Assembly: GCA_022510685.1 (NCBI GenBank)
Contig: JAFLTA010000013.1
Coordinates: 20,249-62,319, forward strand
Direction: 5' to 3'
DNA length: 42,071 bases
Origin: Lachnospiraceae bacterium
GTDB taxonomy: Bacteria > Bacillota > Clostridia > Lachnospirales > Lachnospiraceae
Shown here: positions 8,254 to 18,266 of the stretch, piece after piece
Numbering within the stretch: the stretch's first letter is position 1
How the letters are laid out: every line of letters starts with the position of its first letter
Made by a program: the position numbers and the translations under genes
The notes under the pieces: model-generated
What the model saw: only the letters and a program-made list of their open reading frames with translations
Told to the model about the DNA's origin: nothing
Database searches by the model: none

Positions 8254-9003
8254 ATGAAGAAACAAAAGAACCGTCAGGAAGAGGAAACAAGCTATTGGTT
8301 ATCCTATTCGGATATGATGGCTGCCCTGCTTTTAATTTTTATATTGATCATTTCCTTCACACTTCTGCAATCCCAGAAGCGATATGAGGAGAAAGAAAAC
8401 GAACTGCTTGCACAGCAACAATTAGTGGAAGAACAGCAAAAACAGTTGGAAGAACAACAGGAAGAATTAGACAAATTAATCGGTATCCGCACGGAGTTGA
8501 TAGAAGCTCTGAAAGAGGAGTTTGAAGGCACGGATTTAAGTGTTAATGTGGACCCGAAAACAGGCTCCATTGCTCTGGATTCCAGTATTTTGTTTGACTC
8601 CGGACAATTTGCCTTAAAGACCAGTGGTGAGGAGCTCTTGCGAAAATTCCTTCCAAAATATATCGGTGTATTGACCGACAAACAATTCAACGACTATATT
8701 TCCGAGATTATTATCGAGGGACATACCGACACGCAGGGGGACTATCTTTACAATTTGGAACTGTCCCAAAAACGTGCCTTGTCCGTGTCAACTTTCTGTC
8801 TGGATACAAATAAAGAAGTTCTGTCGCAGAGTAAAATTGAAAAGCTCCGAAAAATTGTTACTGCCAATGGTAAATCCTTCAGCAATCCCGTGTTGGATGA
8901 TAACGGTAACGAAGACCAAAATGCTTCCCGTCGAGTGGAATTTTTATTCCGGCTGAAAGATGAAGAAATGATCAGCGATATGAGCGATATATTAAACGGA
9001 TAA
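8254..9003 (+). CDS. MotB/OmpA-like motor partner, ZorB-like
   Basis: The 249-residue protein has a short cytoplasmic N-terminus and one membrane helix (about 21-38) preceded by SYWLSYSDMM; Asp20 matches the ion-carrying Asp of MotB and ZorB. A Gln/Glu-rich coiled coil follows (about 40-90), then an OmpA-like peptidoglycan-binding domain with IIIEGHTDTQGDY (153-164) and LSQKRA (Arg174). This is the MotB/ZorB arrangement: the helix joins the ion channel and the OmpA domain anchors to the wall. GGAG (8244-8247) precedes the ATG by six nucleotides. It is directly downstream of the ZorA-like gene. No flagellar genes are near, which argues against a flagellar stator. No Zorya effector (helicase or HNH protein) follows; trmO comes next. 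Confidence 0.85.
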   Translation: MKKQKNRQEEETSYWLSYSDMMAALLLIFILIISFTLLQSQKRYEEKENELLAQQQLVEEQQKQLEEQQEELDKLIGIRTELIEALKEEFEGTDLSVNVDPKTGSIALDSSILFDSGQFALKTSGEELLRKFLPKYIGVLTDKQFNDYISEIIIEGHTDTQGDYLYNLELSQKRALSVSTFCLDTNKEVLSQSKIEKLRKIVTANGKSFSNPVLDDNGNEDQNASRRVEFLFRLKDEEMISDMSDILNG

Positions 9004-9029
9004 AAGATTTTAAGGTGAATCGCATTATC

Positions 9030-9057
9030 AGGGTATTAGGCGAAAGTCTGATACCTT
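9030..9057 (+). other. Hairpin between the ZorB-like gene and trmO
   Basis: AGGGTATTAG (9030-9039) pairs with CTGATACCTT (9048-9057), 10 bp including two G-T pairs, with an eight-base loop. No T-run follows, so it is not a typical terminator. It may be a processing site or a weak stop between the motor genes and trmO. Confidence 0.35.
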
Positions 9058-9081
9058 GAACATTTTAGAAAGGAATTATTT

Positions 9082-9747
9082 ATGGAACTGGATATTATTG
9101 CGCACATCCATACGGATTTCTCGGGCAAATTCGGCATTCCCAGACAGAGTGGAATGATACCGGAGCTGACCGGGCAGATTGTATTTACAGAGAAATACCG
9201 CAACACGGATGCCATCCGTGGATTGGAAGATTTTTCGCATCTCTGGCTTCTCTGGGAATTTTCCGAGGCAATCCGTGATGATTGGTCCCCCACGGTACGC
9301 CCACCGAGACTGGGCGGCAATGCCCGCATGGGTGTCTTTGCCACACGCTCCCCCTTTCGCCCGAATCCTCTCGGGCTTTCCTGTGTTCAACTGGATTGTG
9401 TGGAATATACAAAACAGAAAGGCGCTATTCTCCATGTATGCGGGGTGGATTTAATGGATGGGACACCTATATACGACATCAAACCATATCTGCCTTACAC
9501 CGACTGCCAACCGGAGGCAACAGGAGGATTCACGGACGAGCTTTCCCATTCTCTCCTTCAGGTAGAAATTCCGGACAGTTTAAAAAACACAATGCCGTCA
9601 GATAAACTGGCGGCATTATATAAGATTTTAGAACAAGACCCCCGACCTTCTTATCAAAAAGAAGCGGAACGCATTTACGCCTTTGAATTTGCCGGGGTAA
9701 CTATTCGATTTCAGGTACAGGATACCATTCTCTCTGTACTTTCCTAG
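9082..9747 (+). CDS. trmO: tRNA (t6A37) N6-methyltransferase TrmO/TsaA family
   Basis: TrmO (YaeB/TsaA) uses S-adenosylmethionine to methylate t6A at position 37 of certain tRNAs, giving m6t6A. The 221-residue protein has the family signature TRSPFRPNPLGLS, the upstream PRLGGNARMGVF stretch, and VDLMDGTPIYDIKPYLPY later on. The N-terminal half is the SAM-binding beta-barrel, and length is normal for the shorter bacterial form. AAAGGA lies about eight nucleotides before the ATG. It follows the motor genes on the same strand after 78 nt and converges with the DHH gene only five nucleotides away, with no terminator seen between them. Confidence 0.92.
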   Translation: MELDIIAHIHTDFSGKFGIPRQSGMIPELTGQIVFTEKYRNTDAIRGLEDFSHLWLLWEFSEAIRDDWSPTVRPPRLGGNARMGVFATRSPFRPNPLGLSCVQLDCVEYTKQKGAILHVCGVDLMDGTPIYDIKPYLPYTDCQPEATGGFTDELSHSLLQVEIPDSLKNTMPSDKLAALYKILEQDPRPSYQKEAERIYAFEFAGVTIRFQVQDTILSVLS

Positions 9748-9752
9748 ATACT

Positions 9753-10673
9753 TTATTTCTCGCTGAGCTCTACCAGCTCTTTTAACAGCACCGGAACCTG
9801 CTCGCCCATCGTCTCATCGGAAAACTGGCATGTTCCCACTGCTTTATGTCCGCCACCGCCGTATTTCAACATCAGACTTCCCACATTCACATTAGATGTA
9901 CGGTTCAAAACACTGTAACCTACTGCCACAGAGCAACCTTGACCACCACGACCGGAAACAATCCATGCGGAAATGTTCTGCTCCGGATACATGCTGTAAA
10001 TCATAAACCGATTTCCGGAATAAATCGGGTCGACACCTCGCAAATCGGAAATGATGACATTTCCCTCCACGCGAGTATGTTCTTTCACCATAGCCTGGAA
10101 TTTCTCGCTCTGCTCATGGTAAATCTCTATACGCTCTACCACATCCGGTAAATTCAAAATTTCCTGTGTAGACATGGTGCGACAGGCATCTATCAGCATT
10201 TCCATCAACTGATAGTTGGAGATGCGGAAATTTCTCCAACGACCCAAACCGGTACGCGGATCCATGATAAATCCCACTAAAATCCAACCTGTCGGATGAA
10301 GAATCTCGTCGATGGTAAGGTTCGCGGAATCCACCTTATCCACTGCCTCCATCATATCATCAAACTGCGGGAACTTCTCCCTGCCACCATAATACTCATA
10401 TATAATGCGGGCACAAGACGGTGTAATACGGCTCTCACCTTTGTACTTGCCTTCTAATTCCTGACGCTCCTGCTCACTGCTGTGATGGTCAAACCAGAGA
10501 CCACATCCCTCCACAAAAGGAACATTCGCCAGACAGTCATCCTCTGTAATCTCAACCAGTCCGTCCTGCAAGTCCTTAGGATGTGCAAACTTCCAATGAT
10601 CGATAATTCCTGCCTCTTTCAAAAGTGCTGCACAAGCCAATCCGTCAAAATCTGATCGTGTTACTAATCTCAT
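9753..10673 (-). CDS. DHH-family phosphoesterase (exopolyphosphatase/NrnA-like)
   Basis: DHH/DHHA1 phosphoesterases hydrolyse phosphodiester or phosphoanhydride bonds in short RNAs, cyclic dinucleotides or polyphosphate. The 306-residue protein has motif I RSDFDGLACAALL, the signature LWFDHHSSEQ, an Asp-rich EAVDKVDSAN, and a C-terminal DHHA1 motif GGGGHKAVGTCQF. All metal-binding motifs look intact. The frame is open to 10697, but GGAGGA lies four nucleotides before the ATG at 10673, followed by MRLVTRSDFDG, so that start is chosen. It has no membrane segments and is cytoplasmic. The substrate cannot be told from sequence alone. Confidence 0.9.
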   Translation of the reverse strand: MRLVTRSDFDGLACAALLKEAGIIDHWKFAHPKDLQDGLVEITEDDCLANVPFVEGCGLWFDHHSSEQERQELEGKYKGESRITPSCARIIYEYYGGREKFPQFDDMMEAVDKVDSANLTIDEILHPTGWILVGFIMDPRTGLGRWRNFRISNYQLMEMLIDACRTMSTQEILNLPDVVERIEIYHEQSEKFQAMVKEHTRVEGNVIISDLRGVDPIYSGNRFMIYSMYPEQNISAWIVSGRGGQGCSVAVGYSVLNRTSNVNVGSLMLKYGGGGHKAVGTCQFSDETMGEQVPVLLKELVELSEK

Positions 10674-10782
10674 AGTATCCTCCGTTCTGCACCCCATGTG
10701 CTATCCTATTCTGTTCGCATTTATGAAATACCATACCTATTTCTATTATACGGCACAGCGAGATAAATTTCTACCTAAATTT

Positions 10783-10823
10783 TAAAAACATATCCTGATT
10801 CATTGTCCACAGTCACGATATGT
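10783..10823 (-). terminator. Possible terminator downstream of the Nudix gene
   Basis: On the minus strand ACATATC (10823-10817) pairs with GATATGT (10794-10788) and is followed by TTTTAAA. The 22-nt loop is long, so the call is tentative. Confidence 0.4.
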
Positions 10824-10849
10824 AAGTATAATAGCGCTAATCACTGTCC

Positions 10850-11482
10850 CTACTCCAAGCTCCACAAATAACAGTATGCCTGTGTACGTGCGGCAAAACG
10901 CTGCGTCTTAAGCAACTCCCGAATCTGCGCTTTCGTATACCATCCCGGCTCAATTTCCTCCAAGGTGGAAGTGCTCTCCCGGAATTCTCCTCGCGCCTTG
11001 CCAACTACACACACATTCATCTCATTGCTAAATCCCACTGCGCTGTAGCTTAAATCCAGTTTATCATTGATTTCATATAACTCCAGTCCGGTTTCCTCCC
11101 AGAGCTCCCGTTTTGCACTTTCCTCCGGTGTCTCCCCGGCATCTATCAGACCTGCAGGAAAATTATATACCCAGCCACCTGCTGCCAGGCGAAATTCCTT
11201 ACTCAGCACGATGCGCTCTCCACTCTCATCTGTCGCCATAATCACTACGGCATCCGGCTTTTCTCCCCATAATTCCTGCTGACTGGTAATGTTTTTATTT
11301 CTGCTGATCATCTCATAAACTTTTTCCTGTTTGTCTACCGTCTCATAGGTGACATCATAACGGGTAATAAATTTCCCTTCTTCCTTTTTTTGGATTCCCT
11401 TCCACTCCAATGGGGTTTTCCTCCCTTCTACTGCAATATATTTATGGTCAATATCCCTTACGGTCAGTAAGGAATTACCCAT
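10850..11482 (-). CDS. Nudix hydrolase, ADP-ribose pyrophosphatase-like
   Basis: Nudix enzymes hydrolyse nucleoside diphosphates linked to another moiety; this architecture is commonest among ADP-ribose/ADP-sugar pyrophosphatases. The Nudix box is complete: [16 protein letters not shown] continuing into LWEETG, matching Gx5Ex7REUxEExGU. An N-terminal region of about 90 residues contains [13 protein letters not shown], as in the beta-domain used for dimerisation. The length of 210 is normal. The ATG at 11482 has only a weak AGCAGG upstream, so the start is less certain than elsewhere. It stands alone between the DHH gene and eno on the minus strand. Confidence 0.88.
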   Translation of the reverse strand: MGNSLLTVRDIDHKYIAVEGRKTPLEWKGIQKKEEGKFITRYDVTYETVDKQEKVYEMISRNKNITSQQELWGEKPDAVVIMATDESGERIVLSKEFRLAAGGWVYNFPAGLIDAGETPEESAKRELWEETGLELYEINDKLDLSYSAVGFSNEMNVCVVGKARGEFRESTSTLEEIEPGWYTKAQIRELLKTQRFAARTQAYCYLWSLE

Positions 11483-11543
11483 CCTGCTGCTATCACATCA
11501 AATGTTAAAACGCAACCATAGCAATTATACTATATCACCGCAC

Positions 11544-11560
11544 AAAAAACCACCCGGTTT
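11544..11560 (-). terminator. Weak terminator downstream of eno
   Basis: On the minus strand AAACC-GGGT-GGTTT (11560-11547) is followed by a run of T (through 11544). The stem is only five base pairs. Nothing else that could end the enolase transcript was seen between 11483 and 11657. Confidence 0.35.
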
Positions 11561-11657
11561 CAAACAAACTGACCTGAAAATGACATTCGGTCTGCCCAAA
11601 CATTTGAAAACAGATGGTTTCACTATATCCTATTTACTGCGCATGATTTTTACACAT

Positions 11658-12962
<1,305 letters not shown>

Positions 12963-13140
12963 CTATCCTTGTGCTTATTTGGGATAACAGCATCTATTGA
13001 ATTCCTGTTTCGTCTCGTATCGTTGTTATCCTTAAAGAGAGTCTTTCCAAATCTTAGGATTACATACACACAAATCCCTTCCCATAAAGCCATAAATCAT
13101 CTCAAGCAAAAGGACGTATAGAGATAATGATTTGATAAAG

Positions 13141-13186
13141 AAAAAACACCATCCGACCTCTACCAACTGAAATCGGATAGTGTTTT
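13141..13186 (-). terminator. Terminator downstream of the first Big_2-CAP gene
   Basis: On the minus strand AAAACAC..TCCGA (13186-13173) pairs with TCGGAT..GTGTTTT (13156-13143), about 13 bp with one mismatch, ending in six T. The stem is symmetrical enough to work on both strands. Confidence 0.85.
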
Positions 13187-13219
13187 AATAAACCTCTTTC
13201 ATTATGTATACTGTATGTA

Positions 13220-13930
13220 CTAGTCCGCAAATATCTGTACCCAGTAATATTTATACTTTTTATTCGGAGCCTTGTATAATCCCACTCCCATTCGGGTATA
13301 GGATTTATATAGTATGTTGGCTCTGTGACCCTTTGAATTCATCCAGTCACTCATTACCCTCTTTGCAGTCGGCTGACCTGCCGCAATATTTTCCCCGCAG
13401 ACATGGTAAGTTACACCATAGCTTTTCAATACGGTATGAGCTTTCTTACCATTCGGACGCGTATGGCTGAACTTTTTCGTAATCTCTTTTGCCCTCGCCC
13501 GCGCTGCTTTTTGCAGTTTGGAATCCATTTTCAAGGTTTTTAATCCTTTTTTCTTACGCTCTTTATTTACGAGCTCCAGTACTTTCTGTTCTTTGGTCTT
13601 AGCCTTGACGGTAACAACACATTTCAAGGTATCCTGACCGACTTTGGCAGTAATCGTCGCCTTGCCGACCTTTTTTGCTTTCACATTTCCCGTAGAGGAA
13701 ACTGTAGCAACCGAGCTCTTGGAAGACTTCCAGTTCACCTTGTCCTCCGTACCGGTAATCTTTAACTTCGAGGAACTACCTACCGTGAGTGTAAGTTTTG
13801 TCTTACTGATTGCGATTACAGTGTCCGCAGATGCCACCATGGCACCTACCCCCACAGAACCGCAAATCAAAACAAAACACAATATAATTGCCACTAACCC
13901 TTTACTGCAGCTTTTCCCGATATGACCCAT
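13220..13930 (-). CDS. Secreted Big_2-like plus CAP/SCP-domain protein
   Basis: The 236-residue protein has a signal peptide (about 1-36; hydrophobic core GLVAIILCFVLICGSVGVG), one bacterial Ig-like (Big_2) domain (about 37-108; KTKLTLTVGSSSKLKI...KVGKATITAKV), and a C-terminal CAP/SCP domain (about 112-236). CAP landmarks are present: FSHTRPNGK, VCGENIAAG and SKGHRANIL, keeping both conserved His and the Glu. The closest known group is YkwD-like CAP proteins of Firmicutes, exported and often spore- or wall-associated; their activity is unclear. GGAGG lies seven nucleotides before the ATG. A paralogue sits 81 bp upstream in the same direction, so this is a tandem duplication. Confidence 0.88.
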   Translation of the reverse strand: MGHIGKSCSKGLVAIILCFVLICGSVGVGAMVASADTVIAISKTKLTLTVGSSSKLKITGTEDKVNWKSSKSSVATVSSTGNVKAKKVGKATITAKVGQDTLKCVVTVKAKTKEQKVLELVNKERKKKGLKTLKMDSKLQKAARARAKEITKKFSHTRPNGKKAHTVLKSYGVTYHVCGENIAAGQPTAKRVMSDWMNSKGHRANILYKSYTRMGVGLYKAPNKKYKYYWVQIFAD

Positions 13931-14011
13931 GACAACACCTCCGTCTTTAATTAAATATTTTTAATATAAATGGTCTTTCATAAAATATACAATCCGTCAT
14001 TGCGGCTTACA

Positions 14012-14716
14012 CTAACCTGCTAATATCTGTACCCAGTAATAGCAATATGGACTTTTGTAGAGTCCCACTCCCATCTTGGTATAGGATTTATTCAAGATGT
14101 TATTTTTTTGTTTAGGAGAGTTCATCCAACCCAGCATCACTTCCTCTGCTGACATCTGACCTTTCCCAATATTCTCCGCGCTAATACGGTAGGTTACACC
14201 TTTACTTTTCAGAACTGTAGTGTAGTTCTTGCCATTTGGACGCTTATGGTCGTACTTTTTCTCAAGTTCCTTTGCTCTTACCTGCGCTGCCTTCTGTAAT
14301 TTGGAATCCATCTTCAAAGCGTTTAATCCTTGTTTCCGGCGCTCCTTATTTGCGAGTTCCAATACTTTCTCTTCTTCGGTCTTAGCCTTCTTAACCGTGA
14401 CTTTGCATTTAAATTTCTTCTTACCTACTTTGGCAGTAATCGTTGCCTTGCCATTCTTTTTTGCTTTCACTTTTCCCTTAGAGGAAACTGTAGCAACTGA
14501 CTTCTTGGAAGATTTCCACTTCACCTTTTTCTTCGTGCCGCTAATCTTCAACTTTGATGAACCGCCCACCGTGAGTGTGAGTTTTTTCTTATTGATTTTC
14601 ACTTTAGACTTAGCAGATACCTCTGTGGCACCTGTGCCTAACGAACTGCAAATTAAAGCCAAACTCAACACTAACGCCAGCATGCCCTTATTGCAACTTT
14701 TTTTGCTATAACTCAT
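14012..14716 (-). CDS. Secreted Big_2-like plus CAP/SCP-domain protein, diverged paralogue
   Basis: This 234-residue protein repeats the layout of the downstream neighbour: signal peptide (core GMLALVLSLALICSSLG), a very lysine-rich Big_2-like domain, and a CAP domain. It keeps YDHKRPNGK and SAENIGKG, but the SKGHRANIL motif of the sister protein is SPKQKNNIL here, so the second conserved CAP histidine is lost. A metal-dependent activity may therefore be absent. The frame is open to 14845, but GGAGG precedes the ATG at 14716, which begins MSYSKKSCNKG, matching the sister N-terminus. The long leader upstream has a 9-bp hairpin (14783-14822). Confidence 0.86.
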   Translation of the reverse strand: MSYSKKSCNKGMLALVLSLALICSSLGTGATEVSAKSKVKINKKKLTLTVGGSSKLKISGTKKKVKWKSSKKSVATVSSKGKVKAKKNGKATITAKVGKKKFKCKVTVKKAKTEEEKVLELANKERRKQGLNALKMDSKLQKAAQVRAKELEKKYDHKRPNGKNYTTVLKSKGVTYRISAENIGKGQMSAEEVMLGWMNSPKQKNNILNKSYTKMGVGLYKSPYCYYWVQILAG

Positions 14717-14782
14717 AATAATACCTCCAACTTTCATTAAGACTCCGGCGACAAACCTCTCTCGAAGCTTAAGTCGAATGAA

Positions 14783-14822
14783 GGTATGTGGCACGGCAAA
14801 CCGACTTGCATAACCACATACC
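14783..14822 (-). promoter_or_regulatory. Hairpin in the leader of the second Big_2-CAP gene
   Basis: On the minus strand GGTATGTGG (14822-14814) pairs with CCACATACC (14791-14783), nine perfect base pairs, and GCAA/TTGC can pair inside. It lies 67 nt before the start codon with no T-run after it. It may be a 5' stabiliser or a regulatory fold; I recognise no known riboswitch. Confidence 0.4.
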
Positions 14823-14889
14823 TGTCTTCGGCTGATACAAAACATTTTTTTGACACCTTAATCTAACTAGATACTTTTTCCATTATAAA

Positions 14890-16833
14890 TTATAAAGTTG
14901 TCAAAACTTTGAGCTTTTCCTTAATCTGGTTGGAGGAATCTAACACCATAGATACGGATGCTGCAATTTCCTCTGTGGATGCAGCCAAACTCTGTGTTTT
15001 CACATTTACTCCGTCCATAATCTCACGCAACTTATGCGTATCTTCCAAAATGACATCCACAGAAGCCATAATCTTATCCTGACTGTCGTTACTGCGGGAA
15101 GCCGTCTGACGGGACTCACCAGCCAAACTGTTAATCTCATCTGCAACGACCGCAAAGCCTCTACCTGCCTCACCGGCTCTGGCTGCCTCAATGCTGGCAT
15201 TCAAAGCAAGCAGATTCGTCTGGGATGCAATATCCACAACCTCTTGGTTATTCTGTGCCATCTCATCCATGAAATCATGAATATCATCCATAGATTTACT
15301 GAGTCTCTGACAGAACTCTGCCACGTTCACCACATTTCTGGAAATCTCTGAGCTTTCACTGGCATTATCATCATTGCTCTTAGCCATCTCATCCATCGCA
15401 CGGTAAAGAGATGAAAATTCATCATTAATCTCCTGAACCGTCTGCATGATTAATTCTTTCTGCTCGTTCATCTTGTGCTTATCGTCTTCCAGCTGGTCTG
15501 CCAGTTGAACGGCAAGCTCTTTCTCTGTCTCCACTTCATGCTTAATATAGTAAATACAATTTTCCTTTTTATTAAATCCGTTGTGGATAGCAGATACCAT
15601 CTGATCACAGGTATCATATCCACAGCAGGAGCAATTAATCTTACGCTTATCAGCAGTATCCTTGCCCATATCATTAAAGATGGCTTCCTTCTCTGCTGCC
15701 GATGGAGTTTCATACTGGCAGCTTGCAGAACGGTCTGTGTATTCGCGTAAATAATCTTCTAATTTCAGATTCTTAAACTGCTTGTTAAGTTGTTTCAAAC
15801 GCTGTGCCGGTGACAACTTCCTGCCCCACGCACTGCCTTTGCCATTCTTCTTTGATTCCTCTCTGATGCGAAGCAATGCCTCCAGAGGATCATCAGAATC
15901 TGCTTTCGCAGGGTCACAGGCTGTTCCGTAAATACAGCCGGAAGCACAGTTTAACGCATCAATAAACAGATACGGTGTCTGCTCCTTGGCAATTTTAGAT
16001 GCATTGTGCTGCAAATAGTGATACATATGTTTCTCACCCTCAACCTGACGAATGAATACACTTTCGCCCAAGAACCAGTATACGTTCTCTTTCAGTCCAC
16101 CCGGCATCGGATAAATAGAACCGAGACCATACTCAATCTCATCGGAAACGTTAGGTCCGGAAATATTATGTTCACGTACATATTTCATCAAGTGTTCAAA
16201 CGTCACGTTATAAGAAACGATTCCCTTGTTATTCGGGTCGTCAATCTCCATCTTCTTGGCAATACACGGACTGATGAACGCCAGCTTATCCGTAACTCCC
16301 ATCTCCTTACGGGCATAAATGGCACCACACATCATCGGACTCTGTACCGGGAATAACTTCGGCAACAACTCCGGCAGATTTCTCTCAATATAGCCTACTA
16401 CTGCAGGACATGGCTGGGAAATACCACCCAGATAATTGTACTTCTGAATATAATTCAAATAACCCCATGTAGTGATATCCGCACCAAATGAAATGCTGAT
16501 CAGACGGTTGACACCCATCTGTTTCAGTCCACCTAACACTCTCTCATACTCATTTGGATAGTTTGCTTTAAACGCCGGAGCAATGAGAAGGGAAATCTTC
16601 TCACCCCGTTTCAAATCTTCAAAGAAACGCTCCGTATCATCATTGAACTCCCTTGCATCATGTTCACATACGTCAAAACAAGCACCGCAAGATACACAAC
16701 GAGTTCCATCTACATCAATACGATTTGTTCCGTCCCGCTCCGTGGATACACATGCACCAATGCAACTACAAACACTGATACACTTATTACACCCTATACA
16801 CTTGTCATTTGTAAACACTAATCCTTCATTCAT
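14890..16833 (-). CDS. Cytoplasmic iron-sulfur/[FeFe]-hydrogenase-like sensor fused to a chemoreceptor signalling domain
   Basis: The 647-residue protein has no membrane segment. Order: two 4Fe-4S motifs (Cys12/15/18/22 and Cys46/49/52/56), a [FeFe]-hydrogenase large-subunit-like domain (about 80-310), a further Cys-rich Fe-S domain (Cys401/403/404/409), a coiled linker, and an MCP signalling tip (about 535-572; [16 protein letters not shown]). H-cluster loop equivalents are [10 protein letters not shown] (Cys142), [10 protein letters not shown] (Cys190) and NCASGCIYG (Cys296/300). The four cluster ligands remain, but the proton-relay Cys of TSCCP is Pro, suggesting sensing rather than catalysis. 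The start at 16833 has AGGAGA upstream; a start at 16881 or 16902 is possible. The response regulator gene lies 84 nt upstream on the same strand. Confidence 0.88.
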   Translation of the reverse strand: MNEGLVFTNDKCIGCNKCISVCSCIGACVSTERDGTNRIDVDGTRCVSCGACFDVCEHDAREFNDDTERFFEDLKRGEKISLLIAPAFKANYPNEYERVLGGLKQMGVNRLISISFGADITTWGYLNYIQKYNYLGGISQPCPAVVGYIERNLPELLPKLFPVQSPMMCGAIYARKEMGVTDKLAFISPCIAKKMEIDDPNNKGIVSYNVTFEHLMKYVREHNISGPNVSDEIEYGLGSIYPMPGGLKENVYWFLGESVFIRQVEGEKHMYHYLQHNASKIAKEQTPYLFIDALNCASGCIYGTACDPAKADSDDPLEALLRIREESKKNGKGSAWGRKLSPAQRLKQLNKQFKNLKLEDYLREYTDRSASCQYETPSAAEKEAIFNDMGKDTADKRKINCSCCGYDTCDQMVSAIHNGFNKKENCIYYIKHEVETEKELAVQLADQLEDDKHKMNEQKELIMQTVQEINDEFSSLYRAMDEMAKSNDDNASESSEISRNVVNVAEFCQRLSKSMDDIHDFMDEMAQNNQEVVDIASQTNLLALNASIEAARAGEAGRGFAVVADEINSLAGESRQTASRSNDSQDKIMASVDVILEDTHKLREIMDGVNVKTQSLAASTEEIAASVSMVLDSSNQIKEKLKVLTTL

Positions 16834-16917
16834 GCTAGTTATCTCTCCTTTTGAAATTTGTGAATAGTTAACAAGTTCCATATATTTAAGTTCTTTTAAC
16901 ACCCTACATCCTTGCTG

Positions 16918-18000
16918 TTAGAAAAAACTGAATCCTTCATTTAATTCCACCACCCGACCAAACTCGACCTTCGCCAAGTCAAAGCATTCCAGAATCTTTG
17001 GTGAAAATTCCCCGCATTCACCCTCCTCAATCATACGTATGGCTGTATCCGTAGCATAAGCATTCTTATAGACACGCTTACTGACCAGTGCATCAAAGAC
17101 ATCCGCCAGAGAAACAATCTGTGCCCAAATCGGGATTTCCTCTCCCTTTAAGCCTTCCGGATATCCGCCACCATCATAGCGCTCGTGGTGATAACGACAA
17201 ATATCATAACAGTATTGGTAAAATTCATCATCTTCCTGTTTGAATTTCTCCAACAGGTCACAACCATATATGGTATGTTTCTTCATCTCCTCGAATTCCT
17301 GCTTAGTCAACTTGCCCGGCTTCATAAGAATATTGTCCGGAATGGCGATTTTTCCGAGATCATGCAGTGCAGATGCATTGACAATATGTACCGATTGGTC
17401 TCCGGTAATTCCGTACTCCGGGAAATTCCTCATAAAATACTTCAACAATATCTGTGTAAAATATTTCACACGCTGAATATGCTCTCCGGATTCGGAACTT
17501 CGGAACTCTACTACGGAGCTCAGTGCATTTATCAAAAATTCATTGTTCTTTTTCAATTTCTCCTGGCTGTCTACCAGCTCTTTCGTCCGCTCCTGAAGTT
17601 TCTCCTCAATATCTGCTTTATAAGCAAACAAATCTATGATGTTCATCGTTCGGCGCATGATAACTCGCGGCGCAAAAGGCTTATAGACGATATCCATCGC
17701 ACCGTAATTATATACTTTCTCATCACTCTCTGCTGTAGCTTCCGCAGTAATAACGATAACCGGCAAAAATTCTATATATCCTTTTTCTGACATGTAAGAC
17801 AAAACTTCAAAACCCGTTTTCTTCGGCATCATCAAGTCGAGAAAGATGACAGCGAGGCTATCCTTATATTCCTCAATACGCTCGATGACCTCCTCACCAT
17901 CTGCTGCCTCAATGGTTTCATATTGCTCTTCAAAAATGAATTTTAATATGTCGCGATTGATTTCTTCATCATCAGCAATCAATATCTTCGTCCTCTCCAT
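16918..18000 (-). CDS. Response regulator with receiver and HD-GYP domains (c-di-GMP phosphodiesterase)
   Basis: HD-GYP proteins hydrolyse cyclic di-GMP. The 360-residue protein has an N-terminal receiver (about 4-125) with the acidic pair in ILIADDEE, phospho-acceptor Asp55 in FLDLMMP, and the conserved Lys in VYKPF. A coiled linker leads to the HD-GYP domain (about 165-345), with ALHDLGKIAIPDNIL and HHERYDGGGYPEGLKG; the HD and GYP-type motifs look intact. GGGAGG lies six nucleotides before the ATG at 18000, so the open frame to 18033 is not used. It is followed on the same strand by the hydrogenase-like chemoreceptor fusion, so the two likely share a transcript. No histidine kinase is adjacent. 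Confidence 0.93.
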   Translation of the reverse strand: MERTKILIADDEEINRDILKFIFEEQYETIEAADGEEVIERIEEYKDSLAVIFLDLMMPKKTGFEVLSYMSEKGYIEFLPVIVITAEATAESDEKVYNYGAMDIVYKPFAPRVIMRRTMNIIDLFAYKADIEEKLQERTKELVDSQEKLKKNNEFLINALSSVVEFRSSESGEHIQRVKYFTQILLKYFMRNFPEYGITGDQSVHIVNASALHDLGKIAIPDNILMKPGKLTKQEFEEMKKHTIYGCDLLEKFKQEDDEFYQYCYDICRYHHERYDGGGYPEGLKGEEIPIWAQIVSLADVFDALVSKRVYKNAYATDTAIRMIEEGECGEFSPKILECFDLAKVEFGRVVELNEGFSFF

Positions 18001-18042
18001 GTGTACGCCTCCCGTCCAAGTAATTTTGTACAACTATCTACT

Positions 18043-18071
18043 ATTATACAATTTTTCAACAAATTCCGCAA
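18043..18071 (-). promoter_or_regulatory. Promoter of the response regulator-sensor pair
   Basis: On the minus strand TTGCGG (18071-18066), a 17-nt spacer and a perfect TATAAT (18048-18043) precede the response regulator start by about 40 nt. Confidence 0.65.
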
Positions 18072-18266
18072 CATTTAAGTATATAATTCTGAACTGGGAA
18101 ATTTTTACCGTTTTTTTACCACAATTTCTGTATATTTTTATATCGGCAGAATATTTATGTCAAGATAGTGTATCGCTTACAAAACGCTCTGTTTGCGGCA
18201 GGTTGCTACAGGCAAAATATTGAACACGGAAATTATTTCCGCACACTAGCGTTCTTTCTGCGATTG

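Noticed and set aside
6553..9003. A complete known Zorya system
   Set aside because: No ZorC, ZorD, ZorE, ZorF or ZorG-like protein is present; only the motor pair resembles Zorya, and the ZorA-like tail is short.
7406..9003. Flagellar stator motAB
   Set aside because: No flagellar or chemotaxis operon is adjacent, and the channel helix motif is closer to ZorA/ExbB than MotA.
9048..9081. Terminator separating the motor genes from trmO
   Set aside because: The hairpin at 9030-9057 is not followed by a T-run.
14890..16833. Catalytic [FeFe] hydrogenase
   Set aside because: The loop 1 proton-relay Cys is Pro, the loops are shortened, and the C-terminus is a chemoreceptor domain.
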